Shown in pieces: positions 41,357 through 49,829 of a stretch of 64,000 nucleotides of DNA (its first letter is position 1; the number at the start of each line of letters is the position of its first letter). A model generated the notes under the pieces. It had not been told where the DNA came from. It saw only the letters and a program-made list of their open reading frames with translations, and made no database searches. Position numbers and translations under genes: made by a program. This stretch comes from JAVDCA01 sp035293985 (lineage in GTDB: Bacteria > Pseudomonadota > Alphaproteobacteria > Rhizobiales > Xanthobacteraceae), in contig DATGLS010000032.1 of the NCBI GenBank assembly GCA_035293985.1, positions 310,001 through 374,000 of the forward strand, in the 5' to 3' direction.

Positions 41357-41599
41357 TCAGCGTTGCCAGAACCATTTGGCGGCCTCGCGCCGGGCCTCCG
41401 CGCGCGTCATGCCGATGTCGCGCAGCAAATGCCGATCATTGTGCTCGACCCATTCGCGCAGGACGCGACGTTGCGAGCTGCGTTGCAAACCGTCGCGAAT
41501 TGCCGCGGCGGATCGGCAGATGATCTCCAAAAGTGAGACGGTGAAGCGCGCCGGCGCCGGGCGCGCGTGCTGCCTCGTCGCTCTGATCAAGCCCGACAT
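41357..41599 (-). CDS. DUF1127 family protein
   Basis: An 80-residue protein whose C-terminus has the DUF1127 signature: REWVEHNDRHLLRDIGMTRA followed by EARREAAKWFWQR. Such small Arg-rich proteins are widespread in alphaproteobacteria; some affect RNA or phosphate and carbon metabolism. AAGGGA lies 8 bases before ATG 41599; the frame extends to a TTG at 41641. It is divergent from the LysR gene, with regulatory element copy C between them. Confidence 0.8.
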   Translation of the reverse strand: MSGLIRATRQHARPAPARFTVSLLEIICRSAAAIRDGLQRSSQRRVLREWVEHNDRHLLRDIGMTRAEARREAAKWFWQR

Positions 41600-41674
41600 G
41601 CCAGGTCCCTTTCGCCGAGCCGCGGAGGCTGGAGCCACCAAGGAGCGCGCTCTCGATAGAACCGGCTTTCATTG

Positions 41675-41720
41675 CCTGCAAAGCATCATTTCTCTATCTT
41701 GGCCGAGCTTTTCTCATGAG
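41675..41720. promoter_or_regulatory. Shared regulatory element, copy C
   Basis: TGCAAAGCATCATTTCTC, then GGCCGAGCTTTTCTCATGAGG. It lies between the divergent DUF1127 and LysR genes and ends 10 bases before the LysR start codon, overlapping its likely ribosome site. An autoregulatory operator for the LysR protein is the simplest reading. Confidence 0.65.
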
Positions 41721-41729
41721 GTTCGGCCG

Positions 41730-42662
41730 ATGCTGCGCCGCCTGCCCCCGCTCAACGCGCTCAAGGCGTTCGAAGCCGCCGCCCGGCACGAAAGCTTCAC
41801 CCGCGCCGCCGAGGAGCTGCACGTCACGCAAGGCGCGGTCAGCCATCAGGTCAAGGCGCTCGAGCTGGAGCTCGGCATCAAGCTGTTCAATCGCGAGCGC
41901 CAGCGCCTGATGATCACCGAGGCGGGCCGTGGGTATCTCGCGGTGATCCGCGATGCGTTCGACCGCATCGCGCTCGGCACCGAGCGGCTGCTGCAGCGCG
42001 AGAGCTCGGGCGCCTTGACGATCAGCATCTCGCCCGACTTCGCCGCCAAATGGCTCATCCACCGCCTCGGCCGGTTTTCCGCCGCCCACCCGGATATCGA
42101 CCTCAGGGTGTCGGCTTCCATGCACCGGGTCGACTTCGCTCGCGAGGACGTCGACATCGCCGTGCGCCACGGCGACGGCGACTGGGCCGGCCTCCATGTG
42201 GAGCGCCTGTGCGCCGAGCAGCTGTTTCCGGTCTGCAGCCCGCGCCTCGCGCGCGGCCGGCAGCGCCTCATTCGGCCGTCCGACGTGTTGAAGTTTCCGC
42301 TGCTTCATCTCCAGTCGCGCAAGGACTGGGCGACGTGGCTCGACCTGGTCGGCGTACCCGACGCCGAGGGTCCGCACGGACCAGTCATGAGTCACGCCAG
42401 CTTGTTGATCGACGCGGCCGCCGCTGGCCAGGGCATCGCCCTCGCGCGCACCACGCTCGCGGCCTGGGATCTGCTCAACGGCCGGCTGATACGTCCCTTT
42501 CCCGACGTCCTGCGCCTTTCCAAGCCTTATTGGGTGGTCTGCCCGAGGGCAACCGCGATGCTGCCCAAGGTCAAGCGTGCGCGCGAGTGGCTGCTGTCCG
42601 AGGCAGCCGACGACGCGCGCCGCCTCAAAGCGCTTTGGGCGTCGCCACAAAATCGCCGATGA
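41730..42662 (+). CDS. GcvA-type LysR transcriptional regulator
   Basis: A 310-residue LTTR. The winged helix-turn-helix (about 5-64) reads LPPLNALKAFEAAARHESFT, RAAEELHVTQGAVSHQVKAL and LGIKLFNRERQRLMITEAGR, with the LPPLNALKAFEAAARH start typical of the GcvA subgroup. The effector domain (90-300) includes SISPDFAAKWLIHRLGRFSA and GQGIALARTTLAAWDLLNGR. It probably controls its own gene and the DUF1127, MATE and ModA-like genes, all of which carry the same upstream element. The start at 41730 follows GAGG by about 10 bases. Confidence 0.93.
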   Translation: MLRRLPPLNALKAFEAAARHESFTRAAEELHVTQGAVSHQVKALELELGIKLFNRERQRLMITEAGRGYLAVIRDAFDRIALGTERLLQRESSGALTISISPDFAAKWLIHRLGRFSAAHPDIDLRVSASMHRVDFAREDVDIAVRHGDGDWAGLHVERLCAEQLFPVCSPRLARGRQRLIRPSDVLKFPLLHLQSRKDWATWLDLVGVPDAEGPHGPVMSHASLLIDAAAAGQGIALARTTLAAWDLLNGRLIRPFPDVLRLSKPYWVVCPRATAMLPKVKRAREWLLSEAADDARRLKALWASPQNRR

Positions 42663-42785
42663 TCGCGCCGCGGCGCGCACGAACCTGCTCAGCTCCGTTG
42701 ACTTTCTGACGCATCCTCCAAATACTCGATGCCAATCATGAAAATTCGGCGCCGCCAAAGCTGGCGCATCCAGGGAGGAACTCGG

Positions 42786-44099
42786 ATGACCACCTCACGC
42801 AGATCGCTGCTCAAGCAGTCGGCCGCGGCGGCCGCCGCGCTCGGCGTCGGCACGCGGCTCGCGCGCGCCGCCGACGAGACCGTGCGGATCGGGGTCATCT
42901 ACGATCTCTCCGGCCCGTTCGCGGCGGGCGGCTCGGTCGCTTCCGCCATCGGCTGCCAGATCGCGATCGACCTCGTGAACGAGAAGGGCGGCGTCGCCGG
43001 CAAGTACAAGGTCGTGCCGATCAATGCCGACAGCCAGAGCAAGGTCGACGTCGCCATCAACGAGGTCGAGCGGCTGATCAGCCAGGAGAAGGTCGAGATC
43101 GTCAACGGCGTCTATTCGAGCGCCCACGCGGTGCCGCTCGCCGCCAAGATGGAGGCGCAGAAGAAGATTCTTTGGATCACCACCGCGGTCTCGACCGCGG
43201 TGTTCAAGGGCAAGAACTTGAAATACGTGTTTCGCGCCCAGATCCATTCCGATCAGTACGGCCAGGCGTTCGCCGGCTTCATCGCCGAGAACGCCAAGGC
43301 CAAGCTCGGCGCCGACCCGAAGGACATCAAGGTCGCCATCATCAACGAGGACGGACCCTACGGCGTCGGCGTCGGCGAGGCGAGCGCGCGCTTCGGCAAG
43401 GAGAAGGGCCTGCAGGTGGTGCTGCACGAGGCCTATTCGGCGAGCGCGCCCGACCTCTCCTCGCTCGTCACCAAGCTCAAGCGCGCCAATGCCGACGTGA
43501 TCTCGCATGCCGGCTACAACCCGGACATCACGCTGTTCCTGCGCCAGGCCCGCGATGCCGGCCTGCACTTCAAGATGCTGGTCGGCAACGGCGCCGGCTA
43601 CAGCCAGCTCGACAAGATCCGCGCGACCTTCGGTCCCGACGTCGACAACTTCTGCAACATCGATCCGGTCCCGGCGCAGCTGCTCAAGCCCGAGACGCTC
43701 GCTCCCGGTCTCGGCGACCTCGTCAAGACGATGGTCGAGCGCTACAAGGCCAAGACCAAGGCGACCGACGTGCCGCCGCACTGCTCGATGGGGTTCAACC
43801 AGACCTGGGTGCTGCTCAACAACGTGCTGCCGGTGGCGAAGCAGAAGTACGGCGGCTTCGATCCCGAGGCGGTGCGCAAGGCCGCGCTCGACGTCGACAT
43901 CCCGCCCGGCGGCACCATCCAGGGCTACGGCGTGAAGTTCTATCCGCCCGGCACCGAGATGGCGGGGCAGAACGAGCGCTCGACGCCGGTGGTCATGCAG
44001 TATGCGGGCGAGCACATCTCGGTGGTGTGGCCGACCAACATCAAGACGCAGGACCCGGTGTTACCGCTGCCGAAGACGTCGGCCTACGCAAAGGCGTGA
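42786..44099 (+). CDS. Branched-chain-type ABC substrate-binding protein
   Basis: A 437-residue periplasmic binding protein with a twin-arginine signal (MTTSRRSLLKQSAAAAAALG, cleaved near LARA). The mature part has IGVIYDLSGPFAAGGSV, then GGVAGKYKVVPINADSQSKV and NGVYSSAHAVPLAAKMEAQK, characteristic of LivK-type Peripla_BP_6 proteins. GGGAGG precedes ATG 42786. It heads a rightward operon with livG, livF, livH and livM. Such operons import amino acids, amides, urea or aromatic compounds; the exact ligand cannot be read from sequence. A repeat lies between this gene and livG. Confidence 0.92.
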   Translation: MTTSRRSLLKQSAAAAAALGVGTRLARAADETVRIGVIYDLSGPFAAGGSVASAIGCQIAIDLVNEKGGVAGKYKVVPINADSQSKVDVAINEVERLISQEKVEIVNGVYSSAHAVPLAAKMEAQKKILWITTAVSTAVFKGKNLKYVFRAQIHSDQYGQAFAGFIAENAKAKLGADPKDIKVAIINEDGPYGVGVGEASARFGKEKGLQVVLHEAYSASAPDLSSLVTKLKRANADVISHAGYNPDITLFLRQARDAGLHFKMLVGNGAGYSQLDKIRATFGPDVDNFCNIDPVPAQLLKPETLAPGLGDLVKTMVERYKAKTKATDVPPHCSMGFNQTWVLLNNVLPVAKQKYGGFDPEAVRKAALDVDIPPGGTIQGYGVKFYPPGTEMAGQNERSTPVVMQYAGEHISVVWPTNIKTQDPVLPLPKTSAYAKA

Positions 44100-44128
44100 G
44101 CCGAGTTGAAGATGCAGCCGCATCCTCA

Positions 44129-44226
44129 TCGTCATTGCGAGCGAAGCGAAGCCAGCTCGCGCCACTTGCTCGGGCACTTGCCGATCGAGATTGACTCGGC
44201 GTGCTGCGCACGCCTCACAACGACGA
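44129..44226. repeat. Dispersed intergenic repeat in the liv operon
   Basis: The ~98-bp element starts CGTCATTGCGAGCGAAGCG and ends GCCTCACAACGACG, with short inverted ends (CGTCATTGCGAG against CTCACAACGACG). This is a common type of dispersed palindromic element. It separates the binding-protein gene from livG and may set their relative expression. Confidence 0.6.
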
Positions 44227-44235
44227 TGGGCTGAC

Positions 44236-44958
44236 ATGCTCGCCGTCGAGGGCCTCTCCAAGCGGTTCGGCGGCTTCCTGGCGGTCAACCAGGTGTCCTT
44301 TGCGGCGCGCCAGGGCGAGATCCTCGGCCTCATCGGCCCGAACGGCTCCGGCAAGAGCACGACCTTCAACCTGATCGCCGGCACGCTGCGGCCGAGCGCG
44401 GGCGCGATCCGCTTCGCAGGCGCCGACATCGCCGGCCATTCGGCGCACGCCATCTGCCGCTCCGGCATCGCCCGCACGTTCCAAATCCCGCGGCCGTTCC
44501 ACAAGCTCTCGCTCATCGAGAACGTCGCCCTCGCCGCCTACTTCGGCGCCTCCGGCCACATCTCGCGCAGCGAGGCGCGCAATCGTGCCGAGGAGGCGCT
44601 CGAGCTCGTCGGGCTGCCGACCGATGCCGCGGCGAGCACCGAGGGCCTTGGGGCCGCGGCGCTCAAAAAACTCGAGCTCGCCCGCGCGCTCGCGACAAAA
44701 CCGCGCCTGCTGCTCGCCGACGAGAGCCTCGGCGGCCTCGACGCCGCCGAGATGGAGCGCGCCGCCGATCTCTTGCAGACCATCCGCACCCGCATGGGCA
44801 TCACCATCATCTGGGTCGAGCACATCATGGGCGTGCTGATGCGCATCGTCGACCGCGTGATCGTGCTCGACCACGGCGAGAAGATCTTCGAAGGCGCGCC
44901 CGCGCAAGCCGCGGTCGATCCTCGCGTAGCGCAAGTCTACCTCGGAGCGCACGCTTGA
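44236..44958 (+). CDS. livG: Branched-chain-type ABC ATPase LivG with degenerate signature
   Basis: A 240-residue ABC ATPase of the LivG type. Walker A is GPNGSGKST (34-42). The Q-loop region is ARTFQIPRPFHKLSLIENVA. Walker B is RLLLADES (157-164), with Ser where LivG proteins usually have Pro or Val, and the switch His is in IIWVEHIMG. The signature is unusual: LGAAALKKLELARAL (138-152) replaces the expected LSxGQ-type start. If the LSGGQ serine is truly absent, this subunit may be catalytically asymmetric, with LivF supplying the normal signature. Its stop overlaps the livF start. Confidence 0.88.
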   Translation: MLAVEGLSKRFGGFLAVNQVSFAARQGEILGLIGPNGSGKSTTFNLIAGTLRPSAGAIRFAGADIAGHSAHAICRSGIARTFQIPRPFHKLSLIENVALAAYFGASGHISRSEARNRAEEALELVGLPTDAAASTEGLGAAALKKLELARALATKPRLLLADESLGGLDAAEMERAADLLQTIRTRMGITIIWVEHIMGVLMRIVDRVIVLDHGEKIFEGAPAQAAVDPRVAQVYLGAHA

Positions 44959-45668
44959 GTGCGCTCCTGTCGCTCGCGTCGGTTTCCGCGGGCTACGCCT
45001 CCTTCCGCGCCCTGTTCGATGTCTCGCTCGAGGTCTCGACCGGCGAGGCCGTCGGCGTGATCGGCCCGAACGGCGCCGGCAAGACCACCTTGATGCGGGT
45101 GATCTCCGGGCTCTTGGAGTTGCGCGGCGGGGCCATGACCTTCGAGGGCCGCACCGTCGCGGGCCTCCCGGCACACAAGATGGTCGAGCAGGGCATCGCG
45201 CACGTGCCGGAAAACCGCCGCCTCTTCCCGCGCCTCACCGTCGAGGACAACCTGCGCATCGGCGCCTTCGTCCCGGCGGCGCGCAAGCACTTTGCCGATC
45301 AGCTCGCGCACGTCTACGCGCTCTTCCCCCGCCTGAAAGACCGGCGCAACCAATTCGCCGGCACGCTTTCGGGAGGCGAGCAGCAGATGGTCGCGATCGG
45401 CCGCGCGTTGATGTCGCGGCCCAAGCTCCTATTGATGGACGAGCCTTCCGCCGGCCTTGCGCCGCTCGTCGTCGCCCAGGTGTTCGACCTCGTCCGCCGC
45501 ATCCGCGCCGAGGGGCTGACCGTGCTGATCGTCGAGCAGAACGTCCAGCAGGTGCTCGAGGTGGTCGACCGCGCCTACCTGCTCGAGACCGGCAGTATCC
45601 GCCTCGCCGGCCCCGCCGCCGAGCTCAAGGGCCATGACTTCATCCGCAAATCGTATCTGGGTTTGTGA
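44955..45668 (+). CDS. livF: Branched-chain-type ABC ATPase LivF
   Basis: A 237-residue ABC ATPase with canonical motifs: Walker A GPNGAGKTT, signature LSGGEQQMVAIGRALM, Walker B KLLLMDEPSAGLAP and switch His-less VEQNVQQ typical of LivF. The start is TTG 44955, overlapping the livG stop (TTGA), so the two ATPases are translationally coupled. Its stop overlaps the livH ATG. It pairs with LivG to power transport through LivHM. Confidence 0.94.
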   Translation: MSALLSLASVSAGYASFRALFDVSLEVSTGEAVGVIGPNGAGKTTLMRVISGLLELRGGAMTFEGRTVAGLPAHKMVEQGIAHVPENRRLFPRLTVEDNLRIGAFVPAARKHFADQLAHVYALFPRLKDRRNQFAGTLSGGEQQMVAIGRALMSRPKLLLMDEPSAGLAPLVVAQVFDLVRRIRAEGLTVLIVEQNVQQVLEVVDRAYLLETGSIRLAGPAAELKGHDFIRKSYLGL

Positions 45669-46522
45669 TGGACATCTATCTCCTCGAAGCCGTCATCAAC
45701 GGCATCCTGCTCGGCGGCGTGATCGCCCTGCTGGCGCTCGGGCTCAACCTGATCTTCGGCGTCATCGACGTGATCTGGATCGCCTACGCCGATCTCGTGA
45801 TGGTCGGCATGTACGTGCTCTACTGGCTCTACGCCCAGGAGCACTGGCCGCTCGCGCTGGCCTGCCTCGCCGCCGTCGCCAGCGTCGCCGTCATGGGCGT
45901 GCTGGTGCATCTCCTCATCATAGCGCCGATCCTCGGCACCGCCCCGATCAACCAGCTGCTCGCGACCGGCGGGCTCCTGTTTTTCCTGCAGAGCTTCGCG
46001 ACGCTGCTGTTCGGCACCGATTTCCGCAACATCGGCGTGCGGCTGCCGAGCTTCGAGGTCGCAGACATGTCGATCAGCTCGGCCCGGCTTCTCTCCTTCG
46101 CGATCGCCCTCGTCGGCGCGGGCGGCCTCTATATGTTCCTGCGCCGCACCTTCGTGGGCACCGCCATCCGCGCCATCGCCCAGGACCGCGCCATCGTCGG
46201 CCTCATGGGGATCGACCAGCGCAGCGTGTACCTCGTCACCTCGGCGATCGGCGGCGCCCTTGCCGGCCTCGCGGCCTGCCTCTTGTCACTGCAATATGAT
46301 GTGCATCCGTTCATCGGCAACACCTTCGGCCCCCTCATGTTCATGACCTGCGTCCTCGGCGGCCTCGGCGACATGATCGGCGGGGTGGTCGCCGCCTTCG
46401 TGCTGAGTCTGATCATCGCCATCGGCGGCTACTACTGGAGCACCGAGCTCTCCTACGTGATCGCGTTCACGCTGTTCATCGTGCTGATGTTCATCCGCCC
46501 GCGCGGGATCCTGGTGCGATGA
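45668..46522 (+). CDS. livH: Branched-chain-type ABC permease LivH
   Basis: A 284-residue inner-membrane permease with about eight hydrophobic segments. Family features are INGILLGGVIALLALGLNLI, the Gly-rich first repeat, and LRRTFVGTAIRAIAQDRAIV, the coupling loop seen in LivH (R-A-x-A-x-D). The C-terminus ends FTLFIVLMFIRPRGILV, typical of the family. The ATG shares a base with the livF stop, and the stop overlaps the livM ATG (ATGA). Confidence 0.93.
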   Translation: MDIYLLEAVINGILLGGVIALLALGLNLIFGVIDVIWIAYADLVMVGMYVLYWLYAQEHWPLALACLAAVASVAVMGVLVHLLIIAPILGTAPINQLLATGGLLFFLQSFATLLFGTDFRNIGVRLPSFEVADMSISSARLLSFAIALVGAGGLYMFLRRTFVGTAIRAIAQDRAIVGLMGIDQRSVYLVTSAIGGALAGLAACLLSLQYDVHPFIGNTFGPLMFMTCVLGGLGDMIGGVVAAFVLSLIIAIGGYYWSTELSYVIAFTLFIVLMFIRPRGILVR

Positions 46523-47496
46523 TCATGCGCGTGGCCCTGCTCGTGATCGCCGCCGCGCTGCTCGCCGGCGTACCGTTCGCGGCGCCGCCCTACTTCATGC
46601 ACTTGATCATCCAGATCCTGCTGTGGGGCTTCATCTACACGGCGTGGTCGCTCATGGGCCGCTTCGGCCTCGTCTCGCTCGGCCACGGCGCCTTCCTCGG
46701 CATCGGCGCCTATGTGCCGGCGCTGCTGTGGAACTTCTATGCGGTCACGCCCTGGCTCGGCATACCGCTCGCCGTCGTGGCGGCGGTCGTGCTCAGCGTC
46801 GTCATCGGCTATCCCTGCGTGCGCCTGCGCGTGGTCGGCCACTATTTCGCGCTGGTGACGCTCGCGCTCAGCCAGGTCGTGATGCTCTCGATCGTCGCGG
46901 CGCGCGACGTCACCGGCGGATCGCTCGGCCTCACCATCAGCAGCACCGGCCGCTCCTGGTACGCGTTCCAGTTTCCCGACAAGGCCCACTTCTACGCCAT
47001 CGCCCTCGTGCTCTGGTTCGTCGGCCTCGTGGTCTGGCACCTGGTCGACCGCGGCATCGGCCGCGAGGCGCTCGACGCCATCTCCGAGGACGAGGACGCC
47101 GCCGCCGCGATCGGCATCGACGTGATGCAGCAAAAGCTGCGCGTCACCGTGATCAGCGCCGCGTTGACCGCGCTCGGCGGCGGCCTCTACGCTCAATATA
47201 TGATGTACATCAACCCGGAGACGCTGTCCGGCATCGCTGTCTCGCTGCAGATCGTGTTCGGCGCCATCGTCGGCGGCATGTACACCCTGCTCGGGCCCAC
47301 CGTCGGCTCGCTGCTGACCATCTCGCTCAACGAGGGCCTGCGCGTCGGCTTCGGCACGAGCTTCATCGGTGCCGCCAACACGATCTACGGAATCCTGCTC
47401 ATTCTCTGCATCATCTTCATGCCGCGCGGCATCGTCGGCGCGCTGGGGCGGCGCCGGCGGCTCGAGCCGCGTTCCGCGGTGGCGCCGGCGGAATAG
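46519..47496 (+). CDS. livM: Branched-chain-type ABC permease LivM
   Basis: A 325-residue inner-membrane permease. It shows the LivM pattern GRFGLVSLGHGAFLGIGAYV, GYPCVRLRVVGHYFALVTLA, and the coupling loop EALDAISEDEDAAAAIGIDV, followed by GGLYAQYMMYINPETLSGIA. The C-terminus ends IIFMPRGIVGALGRRRR. It starts at the ATGA overlap with livH and is the last gene of the operon. The ~200 bp that follow lead to an unrelated propeller gene with its own ribosome site. Confidence 0.93.
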   Translation: MIMRVALLVIAAALLAGVPFAAPPYFMHLIIQILLWGFIYTAWSLMGRFGLVSLGHGAFLGIGAYVPALLWNFYAVTPWLGIPLAVVAAVVLSVVIGYPCVRLRVVGHYFALVTLALSQVVMLSIVAARDVTGGSLGLTISSTGRSWYAFQFPDKAHFYAIALVLWFVGLVVWHLVDRGIGREALDAISEDEDAAAAIGIDVMQQKLRVTVISAALTALGGGLYAQYMMYINPETLSGIAVSLQIVFGAIVGGMYTLLGPTVGSLLTISLNEGLRVGFGTSFIGAANTIYGILLILCIIFMPRGIVGALGRRRRLEPRSAVAPAE

Positions 47497-47695
47497 AGCG
47501 ATTGTGGAAGCTACGTGTGCTTCCCGGTCACGCGTCGACGTGGCAGCTCCGCGCTCGGGCCACGGCGCTGACGTATCGCATCTGATGCATGTGTCTTTCG
47601 CTTCCGCCGGTCGTCGGCGCAATGGTAGCCTGCCCGCGCACCCTGCTTTTATTTGGGGATGGCAAAATCACTCAAAACCACTGTGGGAGGTAAGC

Positions 47696-48742
47696 ATGAG
47701 ACGATTCAAGATCGCAGCAGCCGTGCTCGGACTCCTGGTCGGAGCGCTGGGCATGGCCGGGCCGGCAACCGCGTGGAAGCGCGGCGAGGTCAACGTGCTG
47801 GCGACGCTGCCGGCGGCGACCGGCAGTGTGGAAGGGCTGACAGTCGGGCCCGACGGCAACATCTACGTCCCGACCTTCGGCTTCAACGCCAGCGGAGCAC
47901 TCAGCGGCAACGCGCTGCTGTTCGTGATCTCGCCCAACGGCAAGATCATCAGGAAGGTAACCATTCAAAATTCGAGCCCCCACATGCTCGGGCTGCGGTT
48001 CAATCCGACCACCCACGCTCTGTGGGTCCTCGACTTCGGCGCCGGCAACATCCTCAGCGTCGACTCGAACACCGGGACCTCCAGCATCCTGGCGAGCCCC
48101 GGCGCCGGCACCGGCCTCAATGCGCTCACGTTCGACGAGCTCGGCAACGGCTACGTGTCGGATTCCTTCAACGGCGTCATCTACCAGGTGCCGCCGCACG
48201 GCGGCAGCTTCTCGGTCTGGAAAGCGGATCCGCTGCTCGGCCCGGGCTCGGGCCTCACCCCGCCGTTCGGCGCCAACGGCGTCGAGTTCAGCCACGACGG
48301 CAAGACGCTGTTCGTCGCCAACACGGCGTTTCACCAGATCATCCAGATCGCCGTGAATGCAGACGGCTCCGCCGGCGCGGCATCGATCTTCATCACCGGC
48401 ATCAACGCCCCGGACGGGATCGCGCTCGACCACGACGGCAACATGTGGATCTGCTCCAACCAGGAGGACGAGATCATCGTCCTCGACAAGACCGGGAAGG
48501 TCATCGCCAAGCTCGGAGATTTCCGCGGCATCGATGAGAACGGCGTCGTCAACGGCTTCCTTTTCCCGGCGAGTCTCGACTTCAGCCGGGATGGCTCGAC
48601 CCTCTATGTCTCCAACTTGACGCTGTTCCTGCCGTTCGCCGGCGCCCAGAAAGCGATCGATTCAGCCTATACGCTCGAGGTCGGCGCCTACACGGTGTCG
48701 TCGCTGCCGGCAAGGATTCCACCGCTCTCCAACGGACGCTAA
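47696..48742 (+). CDS. Secreted SMP-30/NHL-type beta-propeller protein
   Basis: A 348-residue protein with a signal peptide (AAAVLGLLVGALGMAGPATA) and repeated propeller units: SVEGLTVGPDGNIYVPTFGF, PHMLGLRFNPTTHALWVLDF, LNALTFDELGNGYVSDSFNG, NGVEFSHDGKTLFVANTAFH and PDGIALDHDGNMWICSNQED. The DGN and D-G-K turns are typical of SMP-30/gluconolactonase or NHL propellers. Periplasmic lactonase or binding activity is possible; catalytic residues cannot be assigned reliably. GGGAGGT precedes ATG 47696. It is transcribed alone. Confidence 0.85.
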   Translation: MRRFKIAAAVLGLLVGALGMAGPATAWKRGEVNVLATLPAATGSVEGLTVGPDGNIYVPTFGFNASGALSGNALLFVISPNGKIIRKVTIQNSSPHMLGLRFNPTTHALWVLDFGAGNILSVDSNTGTSSILASPGAGTGLNALTFDELGNGYVSDSFNGVIYQVPPHGGSFSVWKADPLLGPGSGLTPPFGANGVEFSHDGKTLFVANTAFHQIIQIAVNADGSAGAASIFITGINAPDGIALDHDGNMWICSNQEDEIIVLDKTGKVIAKLGDFRGIDENGVVNGFLFPASLDFSRDGSTLYVSNLTLFLPFAGAQKAIDSAYTLEVGAYTVSSLPARIPPLSNGR

Positions 48743-48842
48743 CCGCAACCACCGCCGACGAAAAGGACAAGGGCCGGCCGCGGATGGCCCCGAATATTGG
48801 ACCCGAGAGGCGTGAAAGGTTTTGCCCGTTTGCAAAACATGC

Positions 48843-48956
48843 CTCCTCATCCCGAGGAGCTCGTCATCGCACCGCGATGACGAGCGTCTCGAAGGATGGG
48901 CCGGGCGCGCATGCGGCTCCGCTGGCGCCCGGGCCCATGGTTCGAGACGCGCGCGC
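48843..48956. repeat. Palindromic intergenic repeat, copy 3
   Basis: CCTCATCCCGAGGAGC, the perfect 11-bp stem CTCGTCATCGC/GCGATGACGAG around ACC, CTCGAAGGATGGGCC and CCATGGTTCGAGACGCGCG. It abuts the following propeller gene and replaces its 5' end. Confidence 0.8.
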
Positions 48957-49742
48957 GACGGCACGCTGTACGTCGGGACCGAGACGACCCTGGTCGGGGG
49001 GCGCGAGGCATTTGGCGGAATCAACCTTTTTCGCCGAGACGGCGACAATCTCATCCCGATCGAAGAAAGCATGAATACCTACATATTCTTTTCCTATCTC
49101 ACCGATGACGGCACGTTGCTGCTCGGCGGCGGGTTCGCGCTTTATCGGCTCGATGGCGACCGCATCGTTCGTATCGGCGCGGACCAGCAAACCAGCCAGG
49201 TTACGTTCTTCCACAAGACGCGTGACGGATCCCTGCTCATCGGCGCGCAAGCCGGCGTCTTCCGCCGCGACGGCGACAGGCTTTTCCGCATCACCGACGC
49301 GAGCGAGACGGGCAAGATCTTCGGCTTCTTTGCGACGCGCGACGACACGCTTCTGCTCACCACCGAGCGTGGTCTGTTTCGCCTGCGGGGCAGCAAGCTC
49401 GACAAGATTGGCGACGGACCTGACCGCATGCGGGTGACGGCAGAGAGTGCCGTCCTGATCGGCGGCCGCCATGGCCTGCTTCGCCTCGATGGCGATCGAC
49501 TTGTCGCGATCGGCACGGAGCAAGACACCGGCGCGATTGGATGGATGCAGCGGACGAAAGACGGCATGCTCGTTTTTGCCCAGCATGGATTGTTTCGCCT
49601 TTCCGGCGAAAAGCTCGCGCGGATCGAAGGCGGCGAGCGCGTCGGCGACACGAAGCAGCGCCGCGCCGTGCACCGCATGGCCGACGGCGCTCTGCTGATC
49701 GGATCCGGGAAGAACCTGTTTCGCCTGGTGCCCTGCCCGTAG
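48957..49742 (+). pseudogene. Beta-propeller gene truncated at its 5' end by a repeat
   Basis: The frame carries six to seven ~40-residue units: DGTLYVGTETTLVGGREAFG, DDGTLLLGGGFALYRLDGDR, DGSLLIGAQAGVFRRDGDRL, AVLIGGRHGLLRLDGDRLVA and DGMLVFAQHGLFRLSGEKLA, resembling two-component-regulator propeller repeats. Upstream of 48957 the same frame runs through repeat copy 3 and encodes meaningless sequence, with no signal peptide and no good start. The 5' end therefore seems lost. An internal ATG at 49071 could still give a shorter product. I see no reason to assign a function. Confidence 0.65.
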
Positions 49743-49829
49743 CGCGGTCATCACCGTGCGATCGCCATTGCGGCGCCGTCAGGTCTGGCGCATCCTGTGT
49801 GCGGATAGCTGCGAACGGAGGCGATCACC

